Part shown: positions 30,281-41,938 of the stretch, piece by piece
Numbering within the stretch: position 1 is the stretch's first letter
Layout: each line of letters opens with the position of its first letter
From: Cordilura impudica
Taxonomy: Eukaryota > Arthropoda > Insecta > Diptera > Scathophagidae
Length of the DNA: 64,000 nt
Direction of reading: 5' to 3'
Assembly: GCA_963682025.1 (NCBI GenBank)
Contig: OY821521.1
Span: 113,930,080-113,994,079 of the forward strand
Program-made: the position numbers and the translations under genes
Notes under the pieces: generated by a model
Seen by the model: the letters and a program-made list of their open reading frames with translations, nothing else
What the model was told of the DNA's origin: nothing
Database searches by the model: none

Positions 30281-31122
30281 TATATATATATATATATATA
30301 TTTCAAATATCGACACACGTTGCAATACTTCTTCGCCTTTCCTCGGTTCTATCCTCGATGGTCAGGGAACAGGATCAGCGACTCTGTTTTTCGGGTTTGT
30401 CTGCTGATTGGTAGCGATATTAGGTCGGTGGCGCTGATTGATATTGATCAGTCGGTGGTGCTGATCGGTCGGTGGTGCTGATCGGCGGTACTGGTTGCTC
30501 GGTGGTGCGGTTCGGCAGTACGATATGGGAAATAAGAGAAGACGGTTTAGAGGAACGGCTAACTTGCTGTGTAAATACGAACAGTCAGCCGCAGTCGCTG
30601 TGTAAATACGAACAGGCACAGAAGCCACTGTGTTGGTACGAACAGTCAACAGAAGTCGTTTTTAAATGCCAACAGTCAGCAGAAGCCGCAGTCTTACTAC
30701 GAACAGTCAACAGAAGTCGCTGTGTAAATACGAACAGTCAGCAGAAGCCGCTGTGTTACTACGTTGGGGATGACCGGGATCGATCGCCCTTCAACTAATT
30801 CGTTAGGATCTATTTTACTTGGTAGTAAATTGTCCTTACACAGAGCTTCGTCAGTAATTTGACTTAGCTTAGAGTCTCGTCACTAACCCGTCTTGACTGA
30901 CTTTACCTATACCAACCTTGCTTACTTATCTCATTTGATATACTGACTGAGTGAGAATCAATAATCATTCATAGTAATGGTATTTACATAGTACAGGTTG
31001 ATATAGGTAAAGTCAGTGCTTGTATTATTAAGGTGACGTCATGTATGTTGTGTACGGGTGGTTGTAGCCAGTTAGTGTTTCTAATTATATTGTTTATGTG
31101 TGTTGTATTTAGCAACGTTACA
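30281..31122 (-). repeat. Distal part of the 5' LTR with minisatellite
   Basis: It matches 4605-5319 apart from extra (TA)n at 30281-30302, one more 31-bp unit and a short insertion near 30966-31015 that duplicates local sequence (GGTAAAGTCAGTG resembles upstream TTACCTATACC/TGACTGACTT in reverse). Confidence 0.8.
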
Positions 31123-31689
31123 AGTTCATTTGAAATTTTCGTCAACATACACTCTAAGATACTTGTATGTATCCACCATTTCTATGCAAGTTAAGGTGAC
31201 AGCTTTGCATAAGCTTAACTTGATATTTTAATTTTAATGAAAGATACCTATCTACCCTACATTGAAATGTTCTAAGAAAAAATGCAATGTAACTACATCT
31301 TAAATATTTTATTCATTTATTTTAGACGGAAAAAGTATATTTTATAAAATTTAAAAATTTTATTGAATAAGACAAAAAAGAAAAAAAAAATATTAAAACT
31401 TTAATACGAGAAATTGATTGAAAATCGTTAATGTTTGAAAAAAAAAAAACGTTTGAAAATCGTTAATATTTGAAAAAAAATATAAAGATTTGGTGTGATG
31501 TAATAATGAATTTAGTAAAGAAATATTAAAGTGGATAAATTTATTTATGTGATTTCACAATATTGTGAAATAAAAATTTAATATAAAAAATACGATACTA
31601 AAACATTAAAATTGTATTGTAAAATAAAAATTTGATATAAAAAAACACTTTGAATTAATTAAATATACAATATAAATATAATTAAATAG
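31123..31689. other. Unique AT-rich flank
   Basis: It starts with the TSD AGTT (31123-31126). I see no gene. It may include the 5' UTR of the plus-strand LINE. Confidence 0.4.
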
Positions 31690-31705
31690 ACACAATGTCA
31701 GCGGA

Positions 31706-32511
31706 TATATAATTTGCTCCAAATGTTTTAAACATATTTTAAATAATTGTGCAATTGCTTGTGAAATATGTCAGTGCAAATTCCACAAAGTCTGTGCGAA
31801 TATGGATTGTGAGAGTGCGTTAAATTCTCTTGCAAATTTTGTTAATATTGTCTTTAACTGCGACAATTGTATACAAACGCCGAAAGACTTAATAAAGAAA
31901 ATAAGTTTACTATCTTATCAAGTGGAAGAGTTAAAATTGCTATTTACTAAATTTTCGATAAACGATGCAAAAGCAACGAAAAATCAACTCATCGTGGTTT
32001 GCCTTCACACAAAACCTGTATGGATCATAATTTGTCTACACTTGCAGTACCTGCAAACTCTCTTACGTCTGATACTCATCATAGGTGTAATGATTTTTTT
32101 GTTGCTGCTAATGCTGTGCCTGTATGCTCAAATAGTGTAAACACACAAAATAGTTACAATGATGTTGTTGCTGGTGATAATGTAAATAACAATATCAATA
32201 ATGCTAATGTTGCGGTTTTGAATGGTGATACGGATTCTAACTGGTCTCATGTAACTTTGAGAAAAAAGCGGAAAAATACTCGTAGAGTTGTTGTTGGTGA
32301 CAATGTTAACATGGAATTAGATGTGGTTGTTAAAAAGAAATGGGTACATTTATCCTCTTTTAAGCCATCTTTTACGGAGGACAATATAATTTCCTATGTC
32401 GCTAAACATTTAAATATTGAAAAAAGGCATATTTCATGTTTTGAATTAGTCAAAAAAGATGCTTCGGGTGCTGATTTAAAGTTTGTTAATTTCAAACTTG
32501 GCATTTCTTAA
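31706..32511 (+). pseudogene. LINE ORF1 with PHD-like finger
   Basis: The N-terminus has a Cys/His cluster (IICSKC, ACEIC, CKFHKVC, CDNC, about 31704-31873) spaced like a PHD finger. A coiled helix (LSYQVEELKLLFTKF) follows, then a frame change near 31990-32010 into 31999-32511, with an Asn-rich linker and a C-terminal domain WVHLSSFKPSFTEDNIISYV...ISCFELV resembling the RRM-like fold of LINE ORF1. The ATG at 31695 is out of frame with the finger by one base, so the start has decayed. ORF1 proteins coat LINE RNA. Confidence 0.7.
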
Positions 32512-32639
32512 AATTTGTATAATGATTTGTGTAATCCTGAACTATGGACATCGGCTATAAAAGTACGACCTTTTAAGTTTTTTCCCAAAACTACGGGTCC
32601 GGAGCAGAAAGATTAGTCAGCTCTAAGCCTTTAATTCTT

Positions 32640-34661
32640 TAAAAATTTAATGTCTCGGGTATGAGAACTAAATCGTCATTATTTAGTCTGTATGCAGCTC
32701 AATGTAATTTTGATGTCATTGTTATTGCTGAAACTTGATTGAACACTGACTTCTATGATGGAGAATTCTTTAATCTGAAAAATTTTTGTGTGTCGTAAGG
32801 ATAGAGTTGCTTTGAAAACGAGACTCACTAGAGGTGGTGGTGTACTGATTGCAGTTAGAAAAACCTCTTTTGCAGATTGATAACTTTATCAAATAATGAT
32901 TCAGTCATTGATCAACTATGTATTGCTGTTAAAGCGGTTACTGGTGAACTCTTCATCTGTGTTTCATACATACCTCCCAATAGTTCTGATTACTTGTGTG
33001 CTGCTCATTCTTCAAATTTGGTTCATCTAGTATAAGGCTTTAATGATGGTGAGAAATTGTGTCTTTTAGGAGATTTTAATTTAAATGAAATTGTTTGGTC
33101 GGAAATTCCAAACTCTGATTTATTTCTTCCAAGTAATCTTAACAAGTCTTTTGAAATCAGTTTATTGATTTCACCTTCAGTATAGGCTTAATTCATATAA
33201 ATACAGTTTTTAATAGGCTAAATAAACTTTTATATTTGGTTTTTGTAACCTCGGATCTCAAATTCAGTCTTACTGAATCTGCTTTTTCAATTTCACCTTC
33301 TACTGCTCATCACAGTGCATTGGAAGTCGAAATTGAATTTTATGAATATGCTAAAAATAATAGTTTAAATGATTTTCATTATAATTACTATGCGTCTGAT
33401 TTTAATTTTCTAAATTAATTAATTCAAATTGGGATATATTATTAGGTAATGATATTGTTGCTGTTTGCTACGAGAATTTTTTATCTAAGCTGCTTAGAAC
33501 ATGTTATGAAAATATACCCTTGGTTAAACGTAATGTATATAAACTTCCTTGGTATACCAAAGGGTTGAAAAAGCTAAAGAATTTTCCTAATAAATATAAA
33601 AAATTTTAATCATCAAACAATGCTACTGATAAATTTATGTTTCTCCATTATGAAAGAAAGTTTAACTTCCTGAACAAATTTTTATATAATCAATACATAA
33701 TGAGTGTTAATGATTCGATCATTGATAATCCTAAAAGATTTTGGAGCTTATTATTTCAAAAAGAGGTACATCTGCCATTTCTGCTCAAATGTCTTATCAG
33801 GGGTATTCTTCTAATTCTATACGTGGTTCTCTTAATCTATTTGCTGATTATTTTAAGAGCAATTTTAATAACGAAAACTTTCATGGTAGTTTTGATATAG
33901 ACGAAATAAATTCATTTTTTGATTTTGGTTCGTTGCAAATTTCCGAGGATGATGTTGCTATGAGTATTTCTATACTCTCAAATTCGTTTAAATGTGATGC
34001 TGATGGTATTTCAGCCTTTTTGTTGAAACAGTGTGTTTCATCGTTAGTTTATCCTCTTAAAAGGATTTTTAATCACTCTTTAAGAGTGGGCTTTGTTATT
34101 CAAACATGGAAAAATACAAAAATTTTTCCTATTCTTAAGTCAGGTAATAGGAATGAGGTTTCTAATTATAAACCACTTTCTAAATTAACAAATAATGCCA
34201 AAGTTTTTGACCATATAGTTTATGATAAGCTTTATTTCCAACTGAAACGTTACATGTATTCTTCACAGCATGGTTTTATGGCTGCTAACTTAGCTGTTTT
34301 TACTAACTATTGTATGGCCCATTTTGAAAAGGGTGTTCAAATTGACGCAGTATACACCGATTTTGCAAGGGCATTTGACCGCGTACCGCATGAATTGCTG
34401 CTATTAAAGCTGTCTAAAATTGGGTTTCATTCTGAAATGTTGAGATGGTTTCGTTTTTACTTAACTGGCAGAATCTGTAATGTCTCATTTGAAGGAATTT
34501 GTCCATATTTTTTCATTTCACCTTCTGGTATTCCACAAGGAAGTATCCTAGATCCACTGCTCTTTAATATTTTTATTAATGACGTCTGTAATTCTTTTAA
34601 AAATTCAAAATATCTTTTGTATGCGGATGATTTCCAAATTTTTAAGCCTATTTCTCTTTGA
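32640..34661 (+). pseudogene. LINE ORF2: endonuclease and reverse transcriptase (broken)
   Basis: Endonuclease blocks, with several stops and shifts: NVSGMRTK, FDVIVIAET with a following TGA where Trp is expected, GGGVLIAVR, SYIPPNSSDY and LLGDFNLNEI. The RT frame 33741-34661 has DADGISAFLL, TKIFPILKSGNRNEVSNYKP, YTDFARAFDRVPHELLLLKL, SGIPQGSILDPLLFNIFIND and YADDFQIF with the catalytic Asp pair. It ends just after YADD at FKPISL. It would nick target DNA and copy the LINE RNA; this copy cannot. Confidence 0.8.
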
Positions 34662-34809
34662 ATGTATTTCTGTATTTTTTTATTTGTTTATATATAAATA
34701 TATATGTTTATATTTATATTGCTATATAAAAATTATAATTATAATATGTAAGAAAAAAAAAAAACTAAAAGAAAAACTAAATACCATATCGGGTTTATTT
34801 TAAACAATA
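34662..34809. other. AT-rich junction and probable 3' tail of the inserted LINE
   Basis: On the minus strand it is an A/T-rich run following the C-terminus of the inserted LINE. The true breakpoint is not resolved. Confidence 0.4.
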
Positions 34810-37721
34810 TCAAAACTATTATAAGGAATATTCATCGAAAAGCTGCCCTAACCTACGCTTAAAAGTGGCATTGGAAACCCCAAAAAGTTTTAAGTGCTTT
34901 GGAAGAGCATTCCACACTCTCGTTAATTTAACATGAAAAGACCTTTCATATATAGACAAAGATATAGGGTGACAGATTATCTGTGGGTTTCTCCTTGATC
35001 AAGAAAATGCAAACCTCGATACAATGTATTCCGGACAGTTATTCCTAATTACTTTATAAAACAATAAAAAAAAATTCTAAATTCTCAATTTAATAAAGTT
35101 TTCAAAAGAAAATTCATCACATAGTTAGAGACATGAGCCCTAGCCCTCAACTTGAAAACGTATCTAACAATCCGATTAAAAGTGAGATTGATACGCCTCA
35201 ATAAACTGACATTAGTTCCTGTAAACACTTAGCAGATGTGACATCAAAAGAGCACTAGCAACACGTTTTCTCATATTCAGAGGCAAACATAAGTCAAGCG
35301 ACCACAGTCGTCTAATGCTTGTATTTACCCGCGCACATATATAATCAATATGCTTCGAAAATCTTAATTGGTCATCAAGGAAAATACCTAGACATTTCAT
35401 CTCCGAAACGAAGTTAAGTCTAATACTATCCGCAGATGTATTCAAATTAAGAAAATCAACCCCAAAACAAATTGCCTTAGTTTTGTTTGAATTAATGTCC
35501 AATCCATTTTCACTCATCCACCGACTAGTTTGGTTAAGGTAAAATTCAATATTTACTTCAATATTTACATCTAAAAACTGTTTCTCCGCCGAGAATAAAA
35601 TCTGTACGTCATCCGCATATACATACGTTTCTGCTAAGTTTCCATCCATTACATTAAAAAAGTCATTTAAATAAATCATAAATAAAATGGAACCAACAAC
35701 ATCTCCCTGAGGGACACCACTTGTAACCTGCAAAGTCCGCGAGTTTCTACCTTCCACCGCGACAAATTGTGACCTTTCCGACAGATAAGAGTATGTCAAT
35801 TTACAGGCAGACTTAGAAAAATTAAACATATTACATAATTTAGTTATTAATCTAGTACGCAGAACTTTATCAAAAGCCTTGGATAAATCTAAAGAAATCA
35901 ACACACTGTTTTTCCTTTCATTCAACTTTCGCCTTATAGAATCTGTAAGCCCAATAAGAAGAGTTGTAGTACTATGATTTTGTCTAAAACCCGATTGGTT
36001 CGAATGAAGCAAATTATTACGATTAATATAACTCGTCATCTGATCATTCATCATATGTTCAACAATTTTAGAAAAAATGGGTAACATTCAAATTGGCCGA
36101 AAATTGCTTAGCTGATTTGAATTTCCATCTTTCAGAATCGGCACTACACGCGAAATTTTCCAATAGTTGGGGTAAGTTGAAGTCATAAATACTGTATTTA
36201 TAATGTGCGTTAATGGGAAAGAGATAAAACGAAAGATTATTGTAATAAATTTAAGTGGTATGTCATCATGGCCAGCTGCATTCGATTTGATCTTCCGAAG
36301 TGCTAAAAAGACATTCCTCTCTTCTATACATTGAAATAAAAAAGAATTATTGTCAGCATAAACCAACTCATTCAAAACGTTCGATAATGGCTCAACCGAT
36401 TGATTCGAAATAAAAAAATCATTACTAATATCAGGGTTTACATCAGCAACTCCCTCCCCTGAATCCATACCGACATTTGTCCTCAAGACATTACACATCT
36501 GTTTAGTGTTTAGCCCCCTAAATAGATGTTTATGTGCCCTTTTTTTCGCAATTCTAATTACCGTTTTCGTTCTGTTTCGAACCCGACAATACACCTTCCA
36601 ATTCTCTGAATTGGGATTTTGCATATGTGCCCTATACGCGAAATCACGAAGCGAAATATTATAAGTGATTTCCCTTGACCAACCAACCAAGAGTTATCCT
36701 TAAAATTTTCTAGTTTGCGTCTGGAAATCGGTACCAAATCATGTAAGGTATTTACATGCGACATAAGAGTAGGGAGCTGACCATTAACATGATTAGTCTG
36801 AAAGATTGGATCAAAGTTACACGAGTAAGCTACTTGTTCTAGTCTACCAAAGTCAAGGTAAGTCGCGGTAAATCCATAACCGCAGAAATGAAAGCATGTC
36901 TAGAAATACCCGGGCATAGCATTTGACCAGAAACCCGAAACTTAATATTAGAACTTCGTATAAAATAATCAATTAGTGAAGTAGTATTATGTTTTGTATC
37001 ACAATGCGTCGGCAAGGAGTTATGATAATAGGCTAGATTCAAGCTATTGCATAGGCTAAGCATCGAGGCAGACTTCGACAAACAAAATAACTTATGATTA
37101 AAGTCACCCATTATAATTACGTTCTCATATTTAACAACTACGTCACCAACTGCTTCATCAAATTAAGAATGTCACCACATGGCAGATAAACTTCACCCAT
37201 AAGCACTTTGGAAGGTCCAATATCAATCTCCAAAAAATGCATTCACACAATCGAGATTCTACCGAACGACAAACAACTTTATGTTTAATTTTCTTGGATA
37301 CAAGAAATGCCACTCCTCCACCGCGCTTTAATACTGGTCGATCATTCCTCAGCAGTGCATAACCTGGAATGTTAATCACAGTGGAAAGAATTTTTGGCTG
37401 AAGCCAAGTTTCACTAATCCCTATAACGTGTTATAACTCACCATCTAAAATATTTCTGATTTTACTCAATTTCGATGAAGAATCCTTTACATTAAAGCTC
37501 TGACAATTGAAATTACCTACCTTAAGGCCCTTACAAAACTTTCCAAGACATCCACGCAAATAGCAGTTATCACTAATAATAGGACCTAGATTATTCCTGA
37601 GATCCAAGAGGAAAATCAAAAATACAAAGCAAAAAATTGAGTTTAATTCAAGTGCAATTAGAAAAGAAAAAAAGATGTCATGAATCTCTCTGAATCTCTT
37701 GAATCTCGTAGGAAAATTCAC
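34810..37721 (-). pseudogene. Minus-strand LINE ORF2, 5'-truncated, inserted in the first LINE
   Basis: From 37721 downward: endonuclease start KVGNFNCQSFNV (about 37540), ETWLQPKIL and GGGVAFLV (37435-37300), GDFNHKLF (37108), then a pre-RT region (36764-36088) and the RT frame 36087-35212 with SGFRQNHSTTTLL, ISLDLSKAFDKV, SGVPQGDVVGSILFMIYLND and YVYADDVQILF. Degenerate sequence down to about 34824 ends in WNALPKHLKLF...FKRRLGQLF, a normal LINE C-terminus. ORF1 is missing, as in most 5'-truncated copies. It is broken by shifts near 37400, 37130 and 36800 and by the stop at 36088. Confidence 0.8.
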
Positions 37722-37924
37722 TCATTATCATTTTTGCTTGGCATAATTTGTGGTTATATTGATTGTCATGATCTTTTACATTTAATTAAATTTTTGGTTC
37801 CTCAAATTTCATTGAGAAGAAACAATTTTTTCCATATTGAGTTTCATAGAACTGAATATGGCCGTAATGAACCTCTAACCAAATCTATGAGATTATATAA
37901 TAGTCTTTGCAATGAATTCGATTG
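37686..37924 (+). pseudogene. C-terminal end of the first LINE's ORF2
   Basis: The frame ESLESRRKIHSLSFLLGIICG...SLRRNNFFHIEFHRTEYGRNEPLTKSMRLYN matches the usual LESRR...FxxxFxRTxYGxxxP...YN ending of CR1/Jockey-type ORF2. It lies in the same orientation as the RT at 33741-34661, on the other side of the inserted LINE. The 3' UTR and (AAAT)n tail follow to 38045. Confidence 0.7.
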
Positions 37925-38045
37925 AAGTATTTCTACTAATGAGTTTGAAACTTGTTTAAATAAATTGTTGTAATATTAGTAATAAGCTGCTAGTCTGTAA
38001 GGATCATATTGTATTCATAGACTCAAGAAATAAATAAATAAATAT

Positions 38046-38694
38046 AATAAAGGTAAAATAAAAAAGAAAATCAAAACTTTTAAATATTCAAAGTTAATGG
38101 AATAAAAAGTTGCCACCTACTTATAACAAAAAAATTGCTTTAATTTTTTGCCATAGCAGTAAACATGTTTTACACTTTGAATTTTATATGTTTGCGTTTA
38201 TCTAAACGAAAAAAAGAACTGTGTGTTAACATGTTTGTGTTAGTAAAGAATTTTAAGTTAAGCTTTTGGTTTGTTAAACATTTTTAACAGAGGGCGATAA
38301 AAAAAAAATTTTTTTTAAAGTTTTCTAAACATGAATAATAATAATAGCTAGTGGGTGATTCAAACAGTATCAAAACTGCATTTAGGTTTCTGAACATGAA
38401 TATTAAAAGCCAGAGGCGATTCAAAAATGTATGAAAACTGTATAAAAAAAAACGACCGCAGCGCCATCTGCGACACCTCTAGCGGTGACAAATGGAAGCT
38501 CAACGAAACATCGTTTTGTACTGAAAAAGTGATCCAGAACATACATAAATATACTAAATTTAATTCTGCTTAATCTAAGGCAAAAGGATATAAAGACAAA
38601 CAAAGCTTACGCTTACGTCTTTATCTTTTATGGCCAAAGGATAGAAGAAAAATAAATTTGGAATATTTTTAGAAAGGAGACAGAGAAGTTAATG
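38046..38694. other. AT-rich spacer, no gene seen
   Basis: Non-coding by eye. A short GC-richer piece (38448-38490, GACCGCAGCGCCATCTGCGA) stands out but has no recognised identity. Confidence 0.35.
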
Positions 38695-39069
38695 GATCAA
38701 CGTCTGAAGGAGCTCTTATACGAAGTGCAACAAGCTGAAATTAGATGGGCGAAGCTAGTGGCAGAAGGATACAGTGCCGACCAAACAAAACCAGAGATAC
38801 TGAAGGTGGGGCCAAGGCCGAAATATATATAAAGAAAATACCACCTACAGAACCAGCGATAGTGATATTGTCGCTACCAAACTGCAATAAATCAAGAGGA
38901 GGTGCACTGGCACGAAAAAGGAAGCAACTTTCCATAAGAGCACACATATGAAGAAGATCTTGACAAAAAATTAAAATTACAATTGGAAATACAAAAATTA
39001 AAAAAATTAGATAAAGATTATAAAAAAAATCAAAAAAGAAAAATGTTAATAAAAATAAAATCTTATAAA
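38695..39069 (+). pseudogene. Small unknown ORF, charged with coiled-coil tail (frameshifted)
   Basis: From ATG 38693-38695 a 46-codon frame (ELLYEVQQAEIRWAKL, ending GPRPKYI) stops at 38832. Another frame continues with IPPTEPAIVILSLPN and RKRKQL to 38951, and a third ends in a Lys-rich coiled coil (KLKLQLEIQKLKKLDKDYKK) at about 39069. Conserved-looking charge pattern and close succession suggest one decayed short protein, perhaps a gag-like fragment. I do not recognise it. Confidence 0.25.
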
Positions 39070-39220
39070 TGAAAATTGTAAATGTATGTATAAATATTAT
39101 CAACAAGTCTTATCGAAATCCTTTCACAAATATATATATATTATTTCGATATTTTGTTTTAAAAATGTAAATCTCCTTAAATTTGACCTTTGACCTTTAT
39201 TGTGTATTATCGTTAATTAA

Positions 39221-39900
39221 TGTTATTGTAACTTATTATGATTGATTATTTAATGGGTTTTATTATTCATTAATTTTTGTTGTGTTCCTTGTATTTGAAC
39301 ACACGCTCAACTAATAGGAGCGTTTCCAAACTTCGCTATTTAAATAAATTATAAGCGTTTGGTTTGGTGTTTGATTTAACAATCGTTACTTTATTTGATT
39401 TTCTTTGGCTTATAAAGCTACAATGAAATTCTTAAAACTAGTCTAGTATTGAGTGACATTTAAAGTCACTCAATGATTTCTGATTATTTTATTGTTCTTA
39501 TTCTATATTTAAATCTAAACTATATGGATTTGTATCAATATCCCAACAATTTAGAAAGCATTTCTCTGTAAAGAATATAGTGCATTGAGTAACTTTCATG
39601 TTTTTGAATGTCACTCAACACTTCAAAATATTTCCACTGCAATATACTGATTTGGTATTTACAATATAACTAAACTTTTACTCTGTTTACATTAAATCAA
39701 AACAAAAAAATTATTGCTTATCAATTTGTAGCTGACCTGGGATATTCATACATGTTTAGTCACACTTGTTAATTTTATGAACACTTGTTATACGCGCCGC
39801 TATGTCTACAACTCAACACAACATTGGCTGTATAGTTGTGCATGACACATATTTTCATTGTTTATATTTGGTTTGTGTGTGACGTCATGCATACACTACA
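39221..39900 (-). repeat. 3' LTR of a 412-like element (second family)
   Basis: On the minus strand it begins TGTAGTGTATGCATGACG right after a polypurine tract (39911-39901, AGGGTAGGGG). The distal end near 39221 (CAATAACA on the minus strand) is a guess. It contains the hairpin TTGAGTGACATTTAAAGTCACTCAA near 39450-39475. The other LTR is not in the window. The sequence is unlike the LTRs at 41939 and 48424, so this is a different family. Confidence 0.5.
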
Positions 39901-39911
39901 CCCCTACCCTT
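39901..39911 (-). promoter_or_regulatory. Polypurine tract of the 412-like remnant
   Basis: The minus strand AAAGGGTAGGGG abuts TGTAGTG. Its position between integrase and LTR fits a PPT. Confidence 0.6.
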
Positions 39912-40316
39912 TCAATTAAATCACACCATGTGTGTTTACAGAAATTGTGTGATTTCACTTAATTGCTGTTGTTTGGTTGGTTTTGAAATTTGAATACGCT
40001 ATAAGTTGTGTTCTTTCTAAAAATAAAATTTCTTTGACATTTGAACATATTGCAAAGAGTGACTAAGTGCTATAATAATTATGTTTATATTACAAATTTC
40101 TTGTTGATGTTTGAATACGTTATAATTAGTTACTAAGTGACATAATTATTTTATTAAAAAAAAATTTCTTTTCTTTATACATCTTATTCTTATTTAATTT
40201 TGCACTTAAATGACATGTTATTTATTTTAAATGACATAAAACTTATTTCTCTATATGTATATATAAAAAATTTTTTCTTTTGTTTATTTCAGTTTATATT
40301 GACAAACTTTTTTCAG
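39912..40316. other. Non-coding 3' region between integrase and LTR
   Basis: AT-rich. No env-like frame seen. Confidence 0.4.
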
Positions 40317-41580
40317 TTATTTATTGTATTTCTTTAATAAATTTTTGTGTACAATTTTGGTTTTTCCATTTATTCTTAAAGTTACATTTACTTTATCTAT
40401 ATTTATAATTTCATATGGACCTGTGTATGGTCCTTCATTCTTTTTTCTACTTTCTAATTTTACTAGAACTAGATCTCCTATGTTAAGATTTATTCTATTC
40501 ATTTTGTTGTATGAATCTAGACTCCTATTCTTTTTTGTAATTTCTATAAGTTTTCTGGCATTTTCTAGTGAAATTTTTAATCGCATTTTCAATTTATTAG
40601 CGTAATTGTCTAAGTCATATACTCTATCACTGTTCATAATTTGTTCACCCGGTAATCTAGGCAATTTACCAAAAATTAACTCATATGGAGAATAGTTGAT
40701 ATCTATATGTGGTGTTATATTGTAAGCGAACGAATAATAAGCTATCCAATCACTCCAGTTATCATTGTTTACGAATGACAGAAAGTATTCATTCAATACT
40801 CTATTTCTTTCTATGGTACCCAAAGTCTCATGGTGATATGGCGTAGACAATTTTTGCTCGATTTGTAACAAATTGCATATTTCTTTCATTAGTTCATTTA
40901 CAAACTCTGTACCTCTATCAGATTTTAGAGTTTTAAAAATGCCATATTTTTATATCAAGTTCTCAGTTAGGGTTTTGCTATACTTTTAGCTTCTTTTATT
41001 TCCATCGGGATTGCTATCACGTATTTAGTAAGTTCACACTGCATCGTCAAAATATATCGAAAGTTCCCTGAAGGACGTAAAGGTCCAACTGTGTCGATAA
41101 CTACAGTGTTAAAGCTATTTCCCGGTGTGTCCGTTATACATAATGGTTCTTTAGTGTGTCTTATTTGTTTGCTCCGTTGTCAAAGATCACACGTTGATAC
41201 ATATTTTCTTACCATTTTATTCATGTTTTTCCATATGTATTTCTGTTTCAATTTTATCAGTGCTTTTCTTATTCCGAAATGTCCTCCGCATGGTGTGTCG
41301 TGATACAATTCAATTAATTTCATTTTTTCTTGTTCTTCTGTTATTCTTTGAGGTTTGCTATATATGAGAATTCTGACGTCATTTCTTTTACTTTTGTTTA
41401 TTATTTCTTTTACTTTTTCTATGTTTACTTTTTTAAACATTTCGTCACTTTTTTCTAGTGCGAACATTACACAATTCAATCTGCTTAAAACAGAAGGTAG
41501 TTTCTCCAACATATATAATTGGGATTATCGCTACATCTTATGGCCATTTGATTTAAAGCAAGATTTTTCTCAATTTTGAA
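40317..41580 (-). pseudogene. Integrase of a 412-like Ty3/gypsy element
   Basis: On the minus strand: zinc-binding module (41512-41180) with H-DTPCGGH and a C-terminal Cys pair, then the catalytic core. This has VVIDTVGPLR (first Asp, about 41077), KSDRGTEF (second Asp, about 40925) and ETLGTIERNRVLNEYF (Glu, about 40825), a D,D-35-E arrangement. The C-terminal GPY/F-type block GPYTGPYEII is near 40425. Stops or shifts at about 40940-40990 and 41170 kill it. The frame ends KYNK at 40317 before the PPT. A lysine/glutamate-rich linker upstream reaches about 41830. The motif string is typical of the 412/mdg1 lineage. RT and the 5' part are missing. Confidence 0.8.
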
Positions 41581-41830
41581 TTCTCTAGTCGACTTTTCCA
41601 TTATAAACTTCAGCTTTACTGCATGTTTCATATCATTCATGGATGTACACTCCGATATTTTGAGTTGATCAGGCTCAGTTGAATTTGTATCATCATTTAC
41701 TTCAGTTTTATTTTTATTTCCTCTTTTGGTTTTCTTTTCATTCTTTTCTTTACTTTCGTTCTTATTTTCCTCAGTTTGTATCAGTTTTTTCGTATTTTTA
41801 GAAACAAGTTCTAAAAGTTTTAAAATTTTC
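41581..41830 (-). pseudogene. Pol linker upstream of integrase (degenerate)
   Basis: The minus-strand frame reads LKISECTSMNDMKHAVKLKF and a Lys/Glu-rich stretch. It is probably the region between RNase H and integrase of the 412-like remnant. The boundary with the transposase fragment at 41831-41934 is uncertain. Confidence 0.4.
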
Positions 41831-41934
41831 TTTTTTAACTAAAAACTTTTTCAAAATTTCTTCTTCTTCGATGTCTTCTTCTTCAATTGGCACCAACAAT
41901 TGTTCGGTCATTTTGGTTTTAGTTTCTACGTCTA
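41831..41934 (-). pseudogene. HWDGK-family transposase copy 3, segment beyond the LTR insertion
   Basis: When the LTR element 41939-48837 and one CTAT copy are removed, the minus frame ending LFDHI at 48842 joins in frame to IVDVETKTKM and an acidic stretch here. Copy 2 shows LFDPN..CDIKRKM and an acidic stretch at the same place. A chance join or a pol linker remains possible. Confidence 0.5.
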
Positions 41935-41938
41935 CTAT

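Larger units (their letters stand above)
4454..31122 (-). mobile_element. Ty3/gypsy-type LTR retrotransposon carrying nested insertions
   Basis: On the minus strand the order is 5' LTR (31122 down to 23865), gag (23863 to 23221), a CACTA insertion, gag zinc knuckles and protease (18027 to 17307), a hAT insertion, a proline-rich ORF (6264 to 5840), PPT (5330 to 5320) and 3' LTR (5319 to 4454). Both LTRs read TGTAAC...GTTACA on the plus strand. The whole is flanked by AGTT at 4450-4453 and 31123-31126, a 4-bp duplication as expected for this superfamily. Reverse transcriptase, RNase H and integrase are missing even after the hAT is subtracted, so the element was already an internally deleted, non-autonomous copy. 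The long LTRs and Lys-like PBS suggest an Osvaldo/Ulysses-like lineage, but that is a guess. Confidence 0.85.
23865..31122 (-). repeat. 5' LTR of the nested Ty3/gypsy-type element, interrupted
   Basis: It starts TGTAACGGGTTTTATC at 23865 and ends AACGTTACA at 31122. The LTR sequence proper is 23865-23992 and 30281-31122; the rest is the long-TIR DDE element inserted in a TA-rich tract of the LTR, where the other copy reads ACATATATATATATTTC. A 31-bp minisatellite lies at 30569-30762. Confidence 0.85.
31690..38045 (+). mobile_element. Non-LTR retrotransposon with PHD-type ORF1 (interrupted by a second LINE)
   Basis: Plus-strand order: ORF1 (31706-32511), endonuclease and reverse transcriptase (32640-34661), an inserted minus-strand LINE, and the C-terminal piece and 3' UTR (37686-38045) ending in an (AAAT)n-like tail (AAATAAATAAATAAATATAATAAAGG). 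A simple-repeat tail fits CR1/Jockey-type LINEs. The sequence between the YADD motif and the C-terminal piece (about 250 codons) is absent, so the break is not a clean insertion. Confidence 0.8.

Noticed and set aside
38741..39106. Minus-strand 121-codon hydrophobic ORF, possible membrane protein
   Set aside because: Phe/Ile/Leu richness is what the reverse of an A-rich, Lys-coding stretch gives; no start context or conserved motif.
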